64,000 nt of DNA. Origin: Diplosphaera chodatii (Eukaryota > Chlorophyta > Trebouxiophyceae > Prasiolales > Stichococcaceae). The position numbers and the translations under genes were made by a program. The stretch covers positions 2,170,001 through 2,234,000 of the forward strand of contig JAALGY010000017.1 of the NCBI GenBank assembly GCA_032358165.1. Direction: 5' to 3'. The notes under the pieces are model-generated. The model was not told the DNA's origin. It saw nothing but the letters and a program-made list of their open reading frames with translations, and did not search any database. Positions 44,035 to 56,990 of this stretch are shown one piece after another. Position 1 is the stretch's first letter, and each line of letters starts with the position of its first letter.

Positions 44035-46359
44035 ATGCAGACATGGCTGCTGCTGATCGCAGCAGCTGTGCTCGGAGCAAGTGCCACTGCTGCTGTGCAG
44101 TCTGGTGACCGGATACTCCTCAATGGGACTGGCAACAGGGTAATGGTGAGTAGCAAGTGTTTTGCTGACGATACAATCAAGCTGCCTGTCTGCAAAGGTT
44201 CAATGCCGACTTTGCCACCATGCACAACGACGTCCACACTCAAAGTCATGCAAACTGCTGTAGATCAGGACCCCGTCAGGCGGCGACAATGGCGCGGCCA
44301 CTTTGTTGGCAACAGCTGATGGTCAGGCACAGGTGTGCCAGGACATATATCGATGCGGATACATTCAGCCTTGAGAGTGTCACCTGCATCCAAAGTTTTG
44401 GGCCAAGCCTGTGTGGCAGCACGCCAGCACCTGTCCGGACGGTCGGGATTGTGGATACTGATTGTGCAGGAGGGCAGTGTCTCTCCAGATGGCCGGTTGA
44501 TGTTCAACCCTGTCAGGCGGAGCGGCCCGCCCGCTGTTATTGTCACTCGGCTATCTGGACGTTCACCAAAGGTAACATATAGGGCGGTATACCTTCTGTT
44601 GCACACAGAGGGGATAAGTCCCTCCCATCACTGCAATGCTCGTCTACGACAATGTTGGTACCGTGTTGCCACAGCAGAGCTTGGCCAAGGTATAAGCTCC
44701 ACTCACCATGCCTGCGTCCAGGTCTTGAAGGTCCTGCTGGATATCCCTAGCCCAGCTTACCAGGACTTTCAGCTTCACACTTTCCCCCGCGAAACCAGCA
44801 GCGGGAGGATCAGTGCCGTTGGCGCTCTGCAGGACGGCAGGTGTCGATGAAAACCCTGCTTGACCATGTTTTCCATGATTGACGCTACCTGTCTGCCAGA
44901 ACTCCAATCGATTGACAACCTGCCTGCCACCAAGCACTGTTCCTCTTACCGCTCGTCAGTTACCCACTTTGGCTGGTACTTAATGCGACAGTTGCTGGCA
45001 CAGGTGAGCATTGTCATGTCGAATCATGCATGTCGACAACACATCCGTCCTCTGCAGAAAGTATGTTATGCCAATACCTCAGTTGAAACTGGGGACCATT
45101 CTTAGGCTGAGCCCCTCCAAAGCAGGGTGCGGCAATGGTGCAGATGGGTACACTCTCTTTGTCGCGAGGTTTGTATACAGTGTGGCCGACCACACTGTGA
45201 GCATCCCACCATTCACCAAGCATGTTCAGCGAAGGCACCCAAGCCGCATGACTTCTATAGACTGCGCACCAGACAGACTCGTAATCCTAGGGAGTCCAGC
45301 CTGGGTACGAAGGTGTCTTGCTCCTTCGTATGCAGATAACATACACTGGTAGCCTTCAGCTGGAAGCCACTAGCCAGGTGCTGATATGTACTATGAGAAC
45401 TGGTGCACTGCAACACAGCATGGTATGGTGGCGCTAGCTTGCGCTGCATGGCGAGAGAGCATCAAGGCGAGTTCCTGCCCTGTGCTTGCAGTGTCAAGAT
45501 CCAGAGAGATTTGCGGAGGGCGAGTGGCAGCCCCGCGCCATTGTGGGCGGGGCCGGCAACACCCTGTGCCTCCTTGCAACCTCCCCATCAGCGGTGTGCC
45601 GTCAGAAGTCAATTCTCGGATGCATGCTCTTCCGGCTTGCAGTTTTGCCCACGAATGCCGTAGTTCTTCGACGCCGAATGAACGTTGACCCGGTTGTAGG
45701 CTTCTAGCACATTGTATGATTGACATGGCCTCTCGTGTGCAGACTGGCCTATTCCGCCAGGATGCTGTAGGGTTTGTGCGCACCTTTGCGGCTTCAGACG
45801 CAGACACTGACGGCTACTCTGGCAGCAAGTGCACCCACTTCTCGCTCCACCGCTTTGATGCTGACGCTGTCCTCATTTCGGCACTCTGCTCCAAGCAGGG
45901 CACCAGCGCAGTAAGTCCATGTTTGCACTGTGCATGGTGGGAGTTCTGCTGGCCAGTTCTACTAACCAGTCAGTTGGCAGGAAGGCTGTACAACTGCCGT
46001 GCACACTCCATCGAGCAGGAATCAGCAGGGTTACACTGCATCACATGCAACCGCAGGTGGTACTGTTCGGGAAGAGCTCTGACGTGGGCTTCCCTTTTGG
46101 CACGGCAGCAACCACCCTGGTGAACACCGCTCTGTCAGGCAGCAGGAACAGCAGCGCGCGGCGATACAGTACCATCAGCGGCTCCCTGGGCTCGACATCT
46201 GTTGCCGCTGTCATGCAGCAGGGTGGCAAGGGTAGTGCAAAGACGACCGTCAAAACCATCTCCTTCCCGGCCAGTGCAGTTGCCGACGGAAAAGCAGACA
46301 TTAGCATGGAATTCAAGGTGGCCCCCACCTTTGGCACCAGCGTCGTTGTGGTGCCATGA
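44035..46359 (+). CDS. secreted protein of unrecognised family
   Basis: Well-supported exons are 44035-44145, 44470-44571, 44722-44840, 45492-45593, 45743-45910 and 46057-46359. An exon between 44841 and 45491 is needed to restore phase (a candidate with CGNGADGYTLFVARFVYS lies near 45125-45180), and one near 44331-44395 is possible. The protein begins with a clear signal peptide (MQTWLLLIAAAVLGASATAA). The body has beta-rich Ser/Gly/Val segments such as VIVTRLSGRSPK, FRQDAVGFVRTFAASDADTD and GKSSDVGFPFGTAATTLVN and few Cys residues (LISALCSKQ, SKCTHF). The C-terminus, KVAPTFGTSVVVVP, is hydrophobic but short for a GPI signal. No catalytic motif or known extracellular domain was recognised. 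It is likely extracellular or vacuolar; I assign no function. Confidence 0.68.
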
Positions 46360-46942
46360 GGTTGTTACAAGTGGCCCACACTTCCACAGCGTCACGAGGC
46401 TGGGAACATGTGCACAACTGTGTTTCAGGACTGGTAACGTCTGTCGGCCATCCGATCTCTGCACCACCTTCGCTTGCTTCGTCACATCGCATTACTTCTT
46501 CGAGATGTTCACACGCTGTCAACAGCTTTGCAGATGCCAGCAGCTTATGGCATATGACTGAAAGCTAATGATGTGCAGCCAGCTACAACCTACTGCCTGA
46601 GCCGTACGCCCTTGATTGCTGAAGGTGTTGACGCCACTCCGCCGCCTGCTGCCATGCTGCTAGCGATACCGCAAAGCCCCTCAATAGTGCTGTCGGTCAA
46701 CTAGTGCTCGCCGTCAAAGTGCCACATGGCACACCTTCCTCATCACTGTGTTACACGTGAACAATCCATATGGTCTTGTCCCCCACACAACCTCACATGC
46801 TGAGGCCGTCTGGCAGCGGCTGGCAGGGCGTTGGAGAGCCCACTCTGTGAGCTGCTCTACAATCAGACGCCTCGTACCCTCTCCTGACAACTATACCATT
46901 CTGAACACTCAGAAGTCATGTCGCTCGAGGGGTGCAAGCCCC
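46360..46942. other. convergent intergenic region
   Basis: Between the ends of the secreted-protein gene (+) and the amino acid transporter gene (-). Probably two 3' UTRs. No supported coding exon. Confidence 0.4.
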
Positions 46943-49900
46943 TCAGGGGTGGAAGAATGCCGTCGCGATGGTGATGGTGAAGATGCACACGCTCAGGACG
47001 ATGAGCCCGATGCCCAGCCACCAGGAGCGGCGCGGCGAGTAGATCAGCCCCGTGCGCTTGATCCCCATCTCGTTCTCGTCCGCCTACATCCACGGATATG
47101 CCTGATGAAAGTGCCCCCGAGTAGGCACACGCAAAGCAGTGGCGATGGGCGGGAGGGACCATGCTCATGAACTCCTTGCTTCAGCCTTTCTTGCACGGCG
47201 TGAGCCTATGGCATAGCAACCCACCAGCAGCGGGGCCTCGGCATCCAGGTCGCCGGACACGGTGTGCCCCGGCGGCGCGTCCAGCTTCACGATGGCGGCG
47301 TTGACGAGCAGCAGCCCCGGCAGGAAGAAGATGATGAAGGCCGCCGCCGTCCCGCCGATCATGTGCAGCACTGCTCCCAGGTCCGTCACCTGCGTGAAGC
47401 AGCGGCACTATGCGACAGGCTTGAGTGGAACGAGCAGTGCTGTGGTTGGGTCCATTGCTCACCGTCATGCAGTTGCAGCCATGCTGTGCATCCATAGCGC
47501 GGCGTATGGATGATATGGGTTGTGCTGCACAGTGGCTACCATGTGTCACTGCGAAGCCGCAGCGGATCAACAAGCAATGACACCCTCACCACCAGGGCAA
47601 TTGCGAGGGTGACGCCAACGAAGACCACGGTCTGCAGCAGGCCCAGCCCCGTGGAGATGTTGCGCCAGCCGAAGAAGTAGGACTCCAGGTGCTCCAGTCC
47701 CACGCGTGCTGGATGGGCGTTCAGCGGGTAGTGCCCAATGACCACGCACCCGATGGCCGCCCTCGCAATCTGCGGCATGGACAGTGCACACCTGATGCAA
47801 CTCTGTTGGCAGCAGACTCATACATGCTTGATGCATTGCACGTGTACTCATTTTCCATCCCCTCCCTGCCAGCCCTCAGCCTCTTGCACAACCAACAGAG
47901 TGCTGCACAGCATGTGAGCAAACTGTGTAAACTTTACAGGCAGCCTGTAGGGTATCAGCCACAAGCTCGCCTTCAGCAAGACTGGCCGCATTGGGAACGA
48001 CTTGAGCACGTTGGAGTCGACAGAGCCAGGGTATGCCAGGTAGCCTGCAAAGCCCACCGCCAGGTACCCCGCGAAAATGATGAACACGGCTGCCAGGATC
48101 ACTGTGGCATCAAGTGGAAGTGGTCAAGGCACTGTGCTTGAGACGACATGCTTGTCAGCCCAGTGCTGGCTGTTGCTGCGCTTGCGGCCGTTCTTGAGCT
48201 GCTGCTGACGGAATGGCGGATACCTGAGATCATGCCGATCATCTTGCGTGTTCGTGGCTTTGGGCCCATTGCAACGGACTCGGTGCGGCGGTACTCCGCC
48301 GGATCTGTCGGCAGCGCTGCCACCAGCACCTTGGGCTCTTCTGCCAGCTCACTACAGCACGAAAAGTTGCAGGTTGTTGCCAGCAAAACTCCATGTGTAT
48401 ACACGACTCACACGCTGCGTCGAAGTTGCATAAAAATCTGTCCATAGGCTGCACGAGGGCTGCAGTCTTCCAAGCAGCCTCACTTGAAGACGGACACCAC
48501 GTTGGCGTGGCAATTGAACCCGAAGACGATGATCGGTATGGCAAAGAGTGCCTGAGTGTGCAAGGTCGCCGGCAGGTGAGTCGGCGGACCATCTGTAGCA
48601 GCATGAGAATTATGCACGATCAGATGCACGACAGGGCACCGATCGTACTCCGTACCTGGAAGTCAAACACAAACAGGTGCGCGCCATCCCATCTATCTTC
48701 TCTCCGGGAGATAATCTGCACAGGCAACCCCAGAGTCAGTGATGTTTGCAATGTGCATGACATCTTGTATTCCTTGTTGTAGCAGACTTGTTCAGGCAAG
48801 AACTGCACACCTTGCTGCTCTCGTACACTATGGCAATGGCTGTGTATATGAAACCGCACACGCCTGCTGTGCTGATCCAGTGCAGCGAGCTGAGGTTCCT
48901 GCAGACATGGCACAGAACGTTGGTCTTGGGTAGCAATGCGTACGGCGCACAGGAGTTTCGGTCATGTATCACACGTTTGCAAGCGTTCAGGTTTTCAGCA
49001 GTTGGAACGCAGAGGTGCACCTGGGGAAGCACATTGGCAGGACAACAAAGAGTGTAACCAAGCTGATGATGACATTCCGCTGAGCGTACCACGCATCTGA
49101 CCCTGCCTCCTGCTGCCAAAGAACACGAAGTGAGTCATGATCGTTGCACCGGATCACAGGTATGTGTGCTGTGCAGTCTGATATGGGCGCCGATGATGTT
49201 GCTACTGTTTCTGCAATCAACTTGCCTGTGCTATAAGACTGCCGAAGGTGTCGCCGACTATGATCAGGTACGCTGCACAAGACCCCAGCTGATAGATCAT
49301 CAGTGTCGCAGAAAGCGCCAGCGCCAGCTTCCGCCCCAATGCTCGCCGCACCTTTGGCCATGGTATGACGTTCCTCAGCAGGAGTGTGGCGCATGCAGGA
49401 GTGTAGGGCATGCAGCAGCACACGCTCCTTCATGTTCCTGAGTATGGCACTCACCAGCTGGCTGTATGTGCGTGCGTCATATCGCTCTGCAAACTTCGAC
49501 AGCGTGTACAGCGTGAGGCCCTGCCCGATGCCCAGCGCTACGCACGCCAGCAGGCACCCGAGCGCACCTTCATGTTAGACCTCATGTAAGGCCCATGCAG
49601 ATCAGCCTACACATGTGCAACATCTACCTGGATGCATTGCAAGGTCTACATGTCAACGCCGCTTGCAAACCCTAGGGGATCCGAGATCGCACATGCTTCA
49701 TCCAGGGTCTGCGTGGTTTGCTTGCCTGCACACCGGAAGGCATAGGGCAGCGACAGGACACCGGCTCCGATCGCCGAGTTGCACATCGTGAACACGCTCG
49801 ACACGCTGGACGCCCCGGCGTCCTCCTCGTCCAGCAGCTCGTCCTCCTCCGCCTCCCCGCCGACACCGGACGCCATGCGCCCAGGGTGCGCCACCAGCGG

Positions 49901-50023
49901 GCTGGTCCTGCCTACGGCCGCCGGCATGGAGGATGTCGGCAGCTCCGCTGAGCCTGTCCGCTGCGGCACCGGCTCGGCTGCGGCGTCCGGAGCTGCGACG
50001 TCCGCGCTGCTGGACGCGCCCAT
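46943..50023 (-). CDS. amino acid transporter, AAAP family (SLC38 / plant AVT6-like)
   Basis: Twelve exons (49726-50023, 49455-49567, 49226-49351, 49021-49109, 48811-48898, 48656-48715, 48484-48551, 48224-48351, 47938-48101, 47590-47769, 47225-47389, 46943-47083) join to 1,620 nt, 539 aa. The cytosolic N-terminus is acidic (EEDELLDEEDAG) and followed by the family signature of helix 1, NSAIGAGVLSLPYAFRCAG. About ten more hydrophobic helices follow, including LIIVGDTFGSLIAQ, NVIISLVTLFVVLPMCFP, IPIIVFGFNCHANVVSVF (helix 6 block with the conserved NCH), AVFIIFAGYLAVGFAGYLAY and AFIIFFLPGLLLVNAA. The family moves neutral amino acids with H+ or Na+ across plasma, vacuolar or ER membranes; substrate and location are unknown. 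Two introns use GC donors (after 49726 and 49226 in gene orientation). A charged loop of about 40 residues (EEPKVLVAALPTDPAEYRR) sits between helices. Confidence 0.92.
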
Positions 50024-50544
50024 CGCTGTTTGCTGATGCTGCGCCGGGGCGCTTGCTGAGCCCTAGCTGCAGTGCAGTCAAGGCTGATGTTTGTGTGCGA
50101 TGCCGGATGTTACGCCCGAAAAAGGCCTGACTATCTCGTCAATTTGCACAGCACAACGCGTTGCCCTGCCCTCCAGCCGCGCCTGCTCACTGACCCCAGT
50201 CAGTCACAACGCTCACTGGAGCATGCGTCAGAGTGTTACCAGATGTCTGCTGGGTGCTGCACCAGCCACGGACGAAGGAACTGCCACAGCGTCCACGCTC
50301 ATGGTATTGTGCACATGCAAGGTATGCTGCGCACGGCAAGCGTGCAGCGGGCCATGCATGCTGACTGGGTCCGACCTGGCAATGGGCAGGGTGACGACAA
50401 ATTATAATCAGGGGACTCCGACAACAGCATGGGGTGCATGGCAGCTCGCACCGTAGACAGTTCACTCGGATCGACTCTGTGCACGCAACTGTATAGGTTC
50501 AATAGTCCCAGGTTCGCAGGCTTGGCGCGCGGTGGAGCGGGTGC
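50024..50544. promoter_or_regulatory. divergent upstream region of transporter and tRNase Z genes
   Basis: 521 bp between two opposite start codons. No TATA element or other motif assigned. No supported exon. Confidence 0.45.
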
Positions 50545-53500
50545 ATGAGACTGCTGCACTCCCTTCGGAAGGCAGCCTTGACATCAGCGCTGATCGGGCA
50601 CCAGCAGTCGGCCTCCGCAAGCTACCCTTCAAGTGTTGCACGGTCTGCAAGGCCGCGTCGTTTGGCAGGTCACACCCCCAGGGCTGCCCTGTCACCACTG
50701 CGCGGCGCGCCAGTGCAGGTGCCCGGCAGCGGAGCTGTGGAGATGGGCCGCAGCAAGGCCCAAGCCGACAAGCACGGCAAATCCAACACCAGCTGCTACA
50801 TCCAGGTGTGTGCACTGATATAAGTGGTGTCAGCTGGCACTGCACAGCAGAGCGGCGGCTGCAGGCCGCCATGCATGTGATGCATGCAGCGCACCACCGA
50901 CTGTGACTGCTGCATGCGTCACTGTAGCGTGCGTTGGAAACATGCCATGACTTCAGCGTGTTTTTGGAGGTCAAGCCACCAAGGCCACGGTTCAGCATGC
51001 ATGGGTGACCTGCGCCGCTGTGGCTGGCGCACGCAGGTGCTGGGACTAGGCACAGACACAGGGGACAGCGCGCCGAGCGTGCTCCTGTTCTTCGACCACT
51101 ACCGCTTTCTGTTCAATGCGGGCGAGGGCTTCCAGCGCTTCTGCGTGCAGCACCGCATCCGCATGGGGAAGACGACCGCCATCTTTGGGACCCGCTCCAC
51201 GACACAGGCGCTCGGCGGCCTGCCAGGTGTTAGCAATGGGTCGGATCACCCCTTCAACTGTCACGACAACATGGGAGTCTGCGGAGCAGGACAGCCACCT
51301 GAAACCTGGCCTGAGCAACTGTGGTGGAGGGAGCCGTGTGGTCTCTGGTGCAATAGCTTCATGAGTACCAGTTCACGGTTGCAGCGACTGATTCGCAAGG
51401 TGGCAGATTCGAGCGGGCACCGCAGCTCTTGTGTATACGCTGCAGGGATGCTGCTGACCATGGCCGACATGGGCTTCACGAGCGGCATCTCCAACAGCTT
51501 CTTGGCAGAGCTGGATGCCACCAGCATGAGCATCCACGGGCCGCCGGGCCTCGCGACGCTCGCACATGCTGTTGGCACCTTTGTCAACACTTCTGACATG
51601 GGCCTGGAGGTGCGCAAAGTCTGAGGAGTGCCAGCAAACCCAGTTGCCCAGCTGCATCTGCTGCACATCAGTGTGTGCCACATCCGCACAAGCTGAGCTG
51701 AGGTGCGCAGACGGCACCTGTGCTTCGGCTGCGCAGGTCAATGAGTTTGGCATGGCGCAGCCGCCAGAGGGGGGACAGGAGGAGCTCCCGGCTCTGGTGC
51801 ACAACGAATGCGTCACCATCACGCCAGCCGTGCTGCACCCAGGTTCATCTGCGTGCCATGCTCTGCAAGCGAGCAAGGCTTTGTGTCATAGATTTGGCCT
51901 TTGCTGATGTCCTGAGCCCCATTGTATTCATATGTTTGCAGCCTCAGAGGCGGCGGTTTCCTCACAGCAGCCAGCCACAGGCGCAGCCAATGGTGCTGCT
52001 GCGTCGGGAGATGCCGAAGCTGCTGAGCCGGCGGCCAAGCGGCAGAGATTGGGGCAGCCTGCAGAGGAGGACGATGCCGGGGGCGTCAAGGAAGGCCAGG
52101 TTCGTATGCTGAACATGTTTCCGAGTGGGCGGGGTATGCAATCAAGCAATCTGTGATGCGACAGCCGCAGGTGGCTGTGCAGAACCTTCACTATGGCGTG
52201 ATTGTGACGATCTCATTGCTCAGGTGATTGGGGGCATAGTCGTGCGTCCAGCGGCATGCTACCTTTGCAAGCTGCCGGACATCCCGGGAAAGTTTCAGGT
52301 CGACAAGGTGCAATCCTTTGCTTTCAATTTGCCTTGAGACCTCCCAGCCGCTACTGCACCATGCGACAGCTGTGTTGGTACATGGGCATCACGCTCAGAG
52401 TGCTGGTTTGTGGGCCATGCCAATGCAAAATGCAGCTCGACAGCACGGGCACACGTGCCCTTGCAGGCCCAGGCGCTCGGTGTGCCGCGGGGCCCAGCGT
52501 ACGCCAAGCTGGTGGCGGGGGAGAGCGTGCTGGCGAGCAGCGGCGACACTGTCACACCTGAGCAGGTGCTTGGCTACAGGCAAACAACACATGGTTGGGT
52601 TGACCGCAGGTCCACTTCCGAGTCTCAGAAGTGCTGTCGATTTCAGGGGTGTTGTGCATGTGTCGCGTACAGGTTTTGGGGCCGTCCACCCCGGGGCCCC
52701 TGGCGCTGGTGCTGGACGTGCCGTCGGCCGCCTTCCTGCCGGCGCTGCTGTCCCACCCCACCCTGCAACGCTGCCAGGCGGCAGGTGAGCTAATCTCAAA
52801 TGCTCCCTGCTGCTGTGGACATTGTACATATCGCAATCTGCTTGGTACGCACCAGGACCACTATCAGGTGACTGTCTACTGGTGTGATGACGCAGATGGG
52901 GCCAGTCCAGAGCAGCCGGCCGCAGTGGTTGTGCACCTGTCACCTGCGGACGTTGTGGCGCTCCCCGAGTATCAGGTGCGCCCCCTGGTGGCATTGCACC
53001 TATAGCTCTGATGCAGGTCAGGCTGCCAGCTTCCACATCTGCTGCTGCTTTTTCAACATCATGCCAATCAGCTGCTGTGGCACGTGGTCCACAGGCGTGG
53101 ATGGGTCGGTGTGGCTCGGACACGCAGCACATTGTCGTCAACGCCGCAGCCCCCGGGAGCGCACCCACGATGCTGCCCTCAGCAGCCACTGTCATGGCGC
53201 GCCTGAATGTGCTCGCACCAAGCGTGTTCCCGCTGCTGCCGCCCAGCCCAGCCGCAGGCACGTGCATCCTGAATCGTGTCTCGCTGTTGGGCAAGATCCG
53301 TCTCGGACCACAGGGCGTCTGCACAGGCAATCGACCATGTGTGATAATGCATGTCGACATGCCGCATGCAGACGCCAAAGCTCTGCCGACTTCAGACAGC
53401 AAAGTGAAGACCGCGCACGGGGAGAACCTGCTGCGCTACTGGCTGCGGCCCATCAAGCGGCTTGGTGTGGACACAGGTCCGCTGCAGCCTCTCACCCATG

Positions 53501-56500
53501 CTGACATGCAACATCTGCGAAGTGCCAATGCTGCTGTTTCTGACTGATAGAAGTCGGCCATAGCCCGTGCGCAGCTTGCCGTCACTCACGTTCCGAGCTG
53601 TCGCTGCAAGTCACGAGGCACATTCCCGTGCTTGCAGCCGATGTGCAGCCGGCGTTTGATGCGGCGGCGGTGCAGGCGGAGCTGCGGCAGCAGCAGCCCG
53701 ATGTCATCGCGGCAGCGCAGTCTTTCACCAGCCCCACCGTGGTGCGGAACTGCATCAGACTGCACAGCTGCACAGTTTCAATGACACCTGTGTCCAGTTC
53801 TCCAACTGGACGTGGAGGTTGTCCTGAGGGCAACATTTAACCTGACTGCAGGATGCTGAAGCAGTGCCAGAGGCGGTTCGGACAGCTGGCCGAGAAGAGC
53901 TAGAGGTGAGCAACTCCGCTGGTGCTCCCGAAAGGCTAACACCCTTGTGTCTAATCTGTGTGGAATGCGAATTGTACACTGTGCTGAGGCGCTCGCACAT
54001 GCGCAGGTGGTGTTCCTGGGGACGGGCGCCGCCATCCCGGCCAAGTACCGCAACGTCACGGGCATCTACGTGCACCTGTTTGCTCGTGGCGGCCTCATGC
54101 TGGACTGCGGTGCGCTCTCCGTGACCCTGAGACGCCCACGCTGATCGCAATGCTGAAGCTGACATGGCTGACTGTGTGTTATCCTGCCAGGTCGACTTCA
54201 TCATCGTACATCAGATATGCACAATGCGCTGCTATGAGCAGGTGAGGGCTCGTACGGGCAGCTTGTGCGGCGGTACGGCGCCGCCGGCGCACAGCAGGTG
54301 GTGTCGAATCTCGGGGCGGTGTGGATCAGCCACATCCACGCGGACCACCATGCCGGGCTGCCCCGCCTACTGGCGGTGAGTCGCCCCGATCGGCAGGTTT
54401 CACACTGGCTGCCCAGCGACAGCATGGGTATTTGAGCTCCCGTGCCACAGCAGGGCTTGTGGCACAAGGCCCATCAGGCACATGGCATCATTGGCGACCC
54501 CAGGCGGCTGATGTTCTGTGTATCTGCGTGGTGCATCCGTGGTGCATACGTGGGGTACTGGAAGCTTGGCGTTCCAGCGCCCTGCTGGTATGGCGCCCTT
54601 GATCAATGGCAGGCGGGTCCGCTAATATTGGTTTTTACCATGTGCTTGGCCTGCATTCTAGGTACGGCGGCAGGTGCTGGGGCCGGACGCGCCGCCGCTG
54701 CTGGTGGTGGGGCCGCGGCCGCTGCGTCGCGCGCTGCACGCCTACGCCCAGCTGGAGCCGCTCACCTTCGTGTACCTGGACAACGCGCACACCCTGGTGC
54801 GCAGCGCCATCGGTCCACGAACATGTGCTGCAGTCCATTGCAGGGTCTTGGACGCTGGTGTGCAGGCTGCATCTGTCTGGTGTTGCATGCTTAGCTGCTG
54901 AGCATTCACGGCACTGCTGTCCCGCGCGTGGGACAGGCAGCCGCGTGCCCCTGAATCTCCAGCACGTTCGCCCTCCCGGTCCCGTTGCGTGTTCACCTGA
55001 TCATGTGGTGGGCTCAGGCGGGGGCAGAGGTGCCGGAGGAGGCGGCGGGGTACCTGGCGGCGGCCAAGGCGAGGCTGGGGCTGTCGCGCCTGCAGTCCGT
55101 GCGCGTGCACCACTGCGCGCAGGTGGGTATTTGCTACACACCCAGACTGTAAAAGCGCCGGTATCTCGTGCAGAACATTCAACCAGCATGGTGACTTCTC
55201 GCAACCAAGAGAGTCGAGTGTGTTGTGCTGTGACCATCTGGCTCTGGCGCTCGGCAGCGGCAGCCGACCCCACGTGGCCACTCGTTTGTGTTCTGGCTGT
55301 GCCAGGCATTTGGCGTGGCGTTGAGCGGAGAGGCTGGCTGGAGCCTGGTGTTCAGCGGGGACACACGGCCCTGCGCCGCCGTCACCGCCGCCGCCAAGGA
55401 CGCCACCGTCCTCATCCACGAGGTGCGCCCCGGGGGCTGGTGATTGCGACTGGCTGCACACGGCAAACGTCGTCTCACCCTGCATTCCGAAAATCACTGT
55501 GAAAAGCCATGCTCCTTCCATAAGTAACCAGCCTGCGATGTTGCCCCGGCTGGCTCCGTGGCTTCTGTATCTGTGCTTCGCCAACAGCCTGACAGCCTCA
55601 CCACATGGTGCCACACCTCACGCAGTGGACGCCGCAGGCATCTTGTTTGAGGTGCGCCGTTGTGAGCAGGCGACGTTCGAGGACGGGCTGGAGGCGGAGG
55701 CGCTGGCAAAGCGGCACAGCCTGATGCGGGAGGCGGTGGCGGTGGGCGCCGAGGCGGGCGCCTACCGCACCATCCTCACCCACTTCAGCCAGGTGCCGTG
55801 CCAGAACGACCTTGGTGCACCGACTGCACAGCGGCCCCTACTGAGGCCATCTCAACCACACATTCCATGCTGCGGTGTCACCCTTCACAGCAAGTTGGCT
55901 CCAGGCGGGGATCGGGCTTAGGTGTGCTGGTTCCATAATTGCCTGGGGAGTTGCAGCAGCTGCGCTGCCTGTGTCCGCATCGCAGCAGGCCAGGCACATT
56001 GCTACTCACCGGCAGCCACAACTGAGCTCATGGCACCCTGTGCAGAGGTACTCGAAGATGCCGGTGATCGGCGACAGCTTCGGGGACAGCAACTGCATCG
56101 CGTTCGACCTCATGTCCGTCAACCTGGCAGACTTGCCGGCGCTGCCGCGCCTGGTGCCTGCGCTGAAGGTGCGTATGAGAGCTCCTCTGTGCGACCCGTT
56201 GGCAGTGCTTCTTGCTGGTGACCTAGCCACCCACTGCCGTGGCTGACGTATTGTCACATTGGCATGTCTCTGTGCCGCGTTGCTGGAGATGTTATAGTGT
56301 ATCAGTCGGTCTGCTTGGGCGGGCTAAGCAGGGCACAAATGCAATCTGCTGGAAAGAACGACGGCACGCTGGCCATCCATCTGATCATCAGCAGGACCAG
56401 TCATGCCAGCTGCACTGACGCTATGTATGTGGTTGTCAATGCAGCTCCTGTTCAAGGACGAAGGCGTTGATGACGAGGCAGCAGCCGCCGCTGGCGCTGC

Positions 56501-56531
56501 AGAGAACGCGGCGGCTGCGCTGCAGGCATGA
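50545..56531 (+). CDS. TRZ: tRNase Z, long form (tRNA 3'-end endonuclease)
   Basis: It removes 3' trailers of precursor tRNAs. Exons: 50545-50805, 51037-51226, 51446-51609, 51737-51842, 51942-52099, 52224-52307, 52467-52565, 52673-52777 (or -52784), 52856-52975, 53095-53257, 53396-53476, 53575-53741, 53852-53905, 54007-54109, 54242-54375, 54662-54796, 55018-55122, 55306-55422, 55670-55792, 56046-56168 and 56445-56531, about 860 aa. The N-half is a metallo-beta-lactamase fold without the metal site (LFNAGEGFQRF, GLPGMLLTMADMG, LGVPRGPAYAKL). The C-half is catalytic: FLGTGAAIPAKYRNVTG, LDCGEGSYGQL, HIHADHHAG, FSGDTRP and TILTHFSQRYSKMP. The first 66 residues (MRLLHSLRKAALTSAL...) resemble an organelle transit peptide; a second in-frame Met at 50743 (MGRSKAQADK) could give a cytosolic or nuclear form. 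One intron has a GC donor at 53257, and the 52777 join also needs one. Confidence 0.94.
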
Positions 56532-56990
56532 TGCAAACAGCCACGCGCATGGGGCAAAGCGCATTGCGACCTGTTGCCATCCTTGCTGTGAATCTATGTG
56601 ATGCACTGACTTGCGTGGACATATGGAAAGTTTTACCACCTTTTTTCCAATGTGAGATTGTGGTGCCCTGACGACTGTTGCTGGATCTGTACAACGTGGT
56701 GAGCAGTGGTACAGAGTCCGTCCGCTAACCCAAAGCCAGCGTCACCTGATGCCCACCACTCTCCACCCATACATCAATATTAATCTGCTTGCATTTTCCC
56801 ATCTCTCAATGTCCATCAAGGGTACCATCTTGCCATCAAATTCCTGAGCCTACTGTACAGAAGCAAAGCAAGGCAGCTTGTCCCACTGCACAGCTGGTAG
56901 CAGCTGCAAGTTCATGAATGCAATGATGACACATCGGTTCAGTCCGTTCGATTTTATCTACGGCCAAGTGCAGACAGCAGGCGCCAAACA
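56532..56990. other. convergent intergenic region
   Basis: Separates the end of tRNase Z (+) from the end of the VASt/DysF gene (-). AT-richer than the flanks, consistent with 3' UTRs. No supported exon. Confidence 0.4.
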
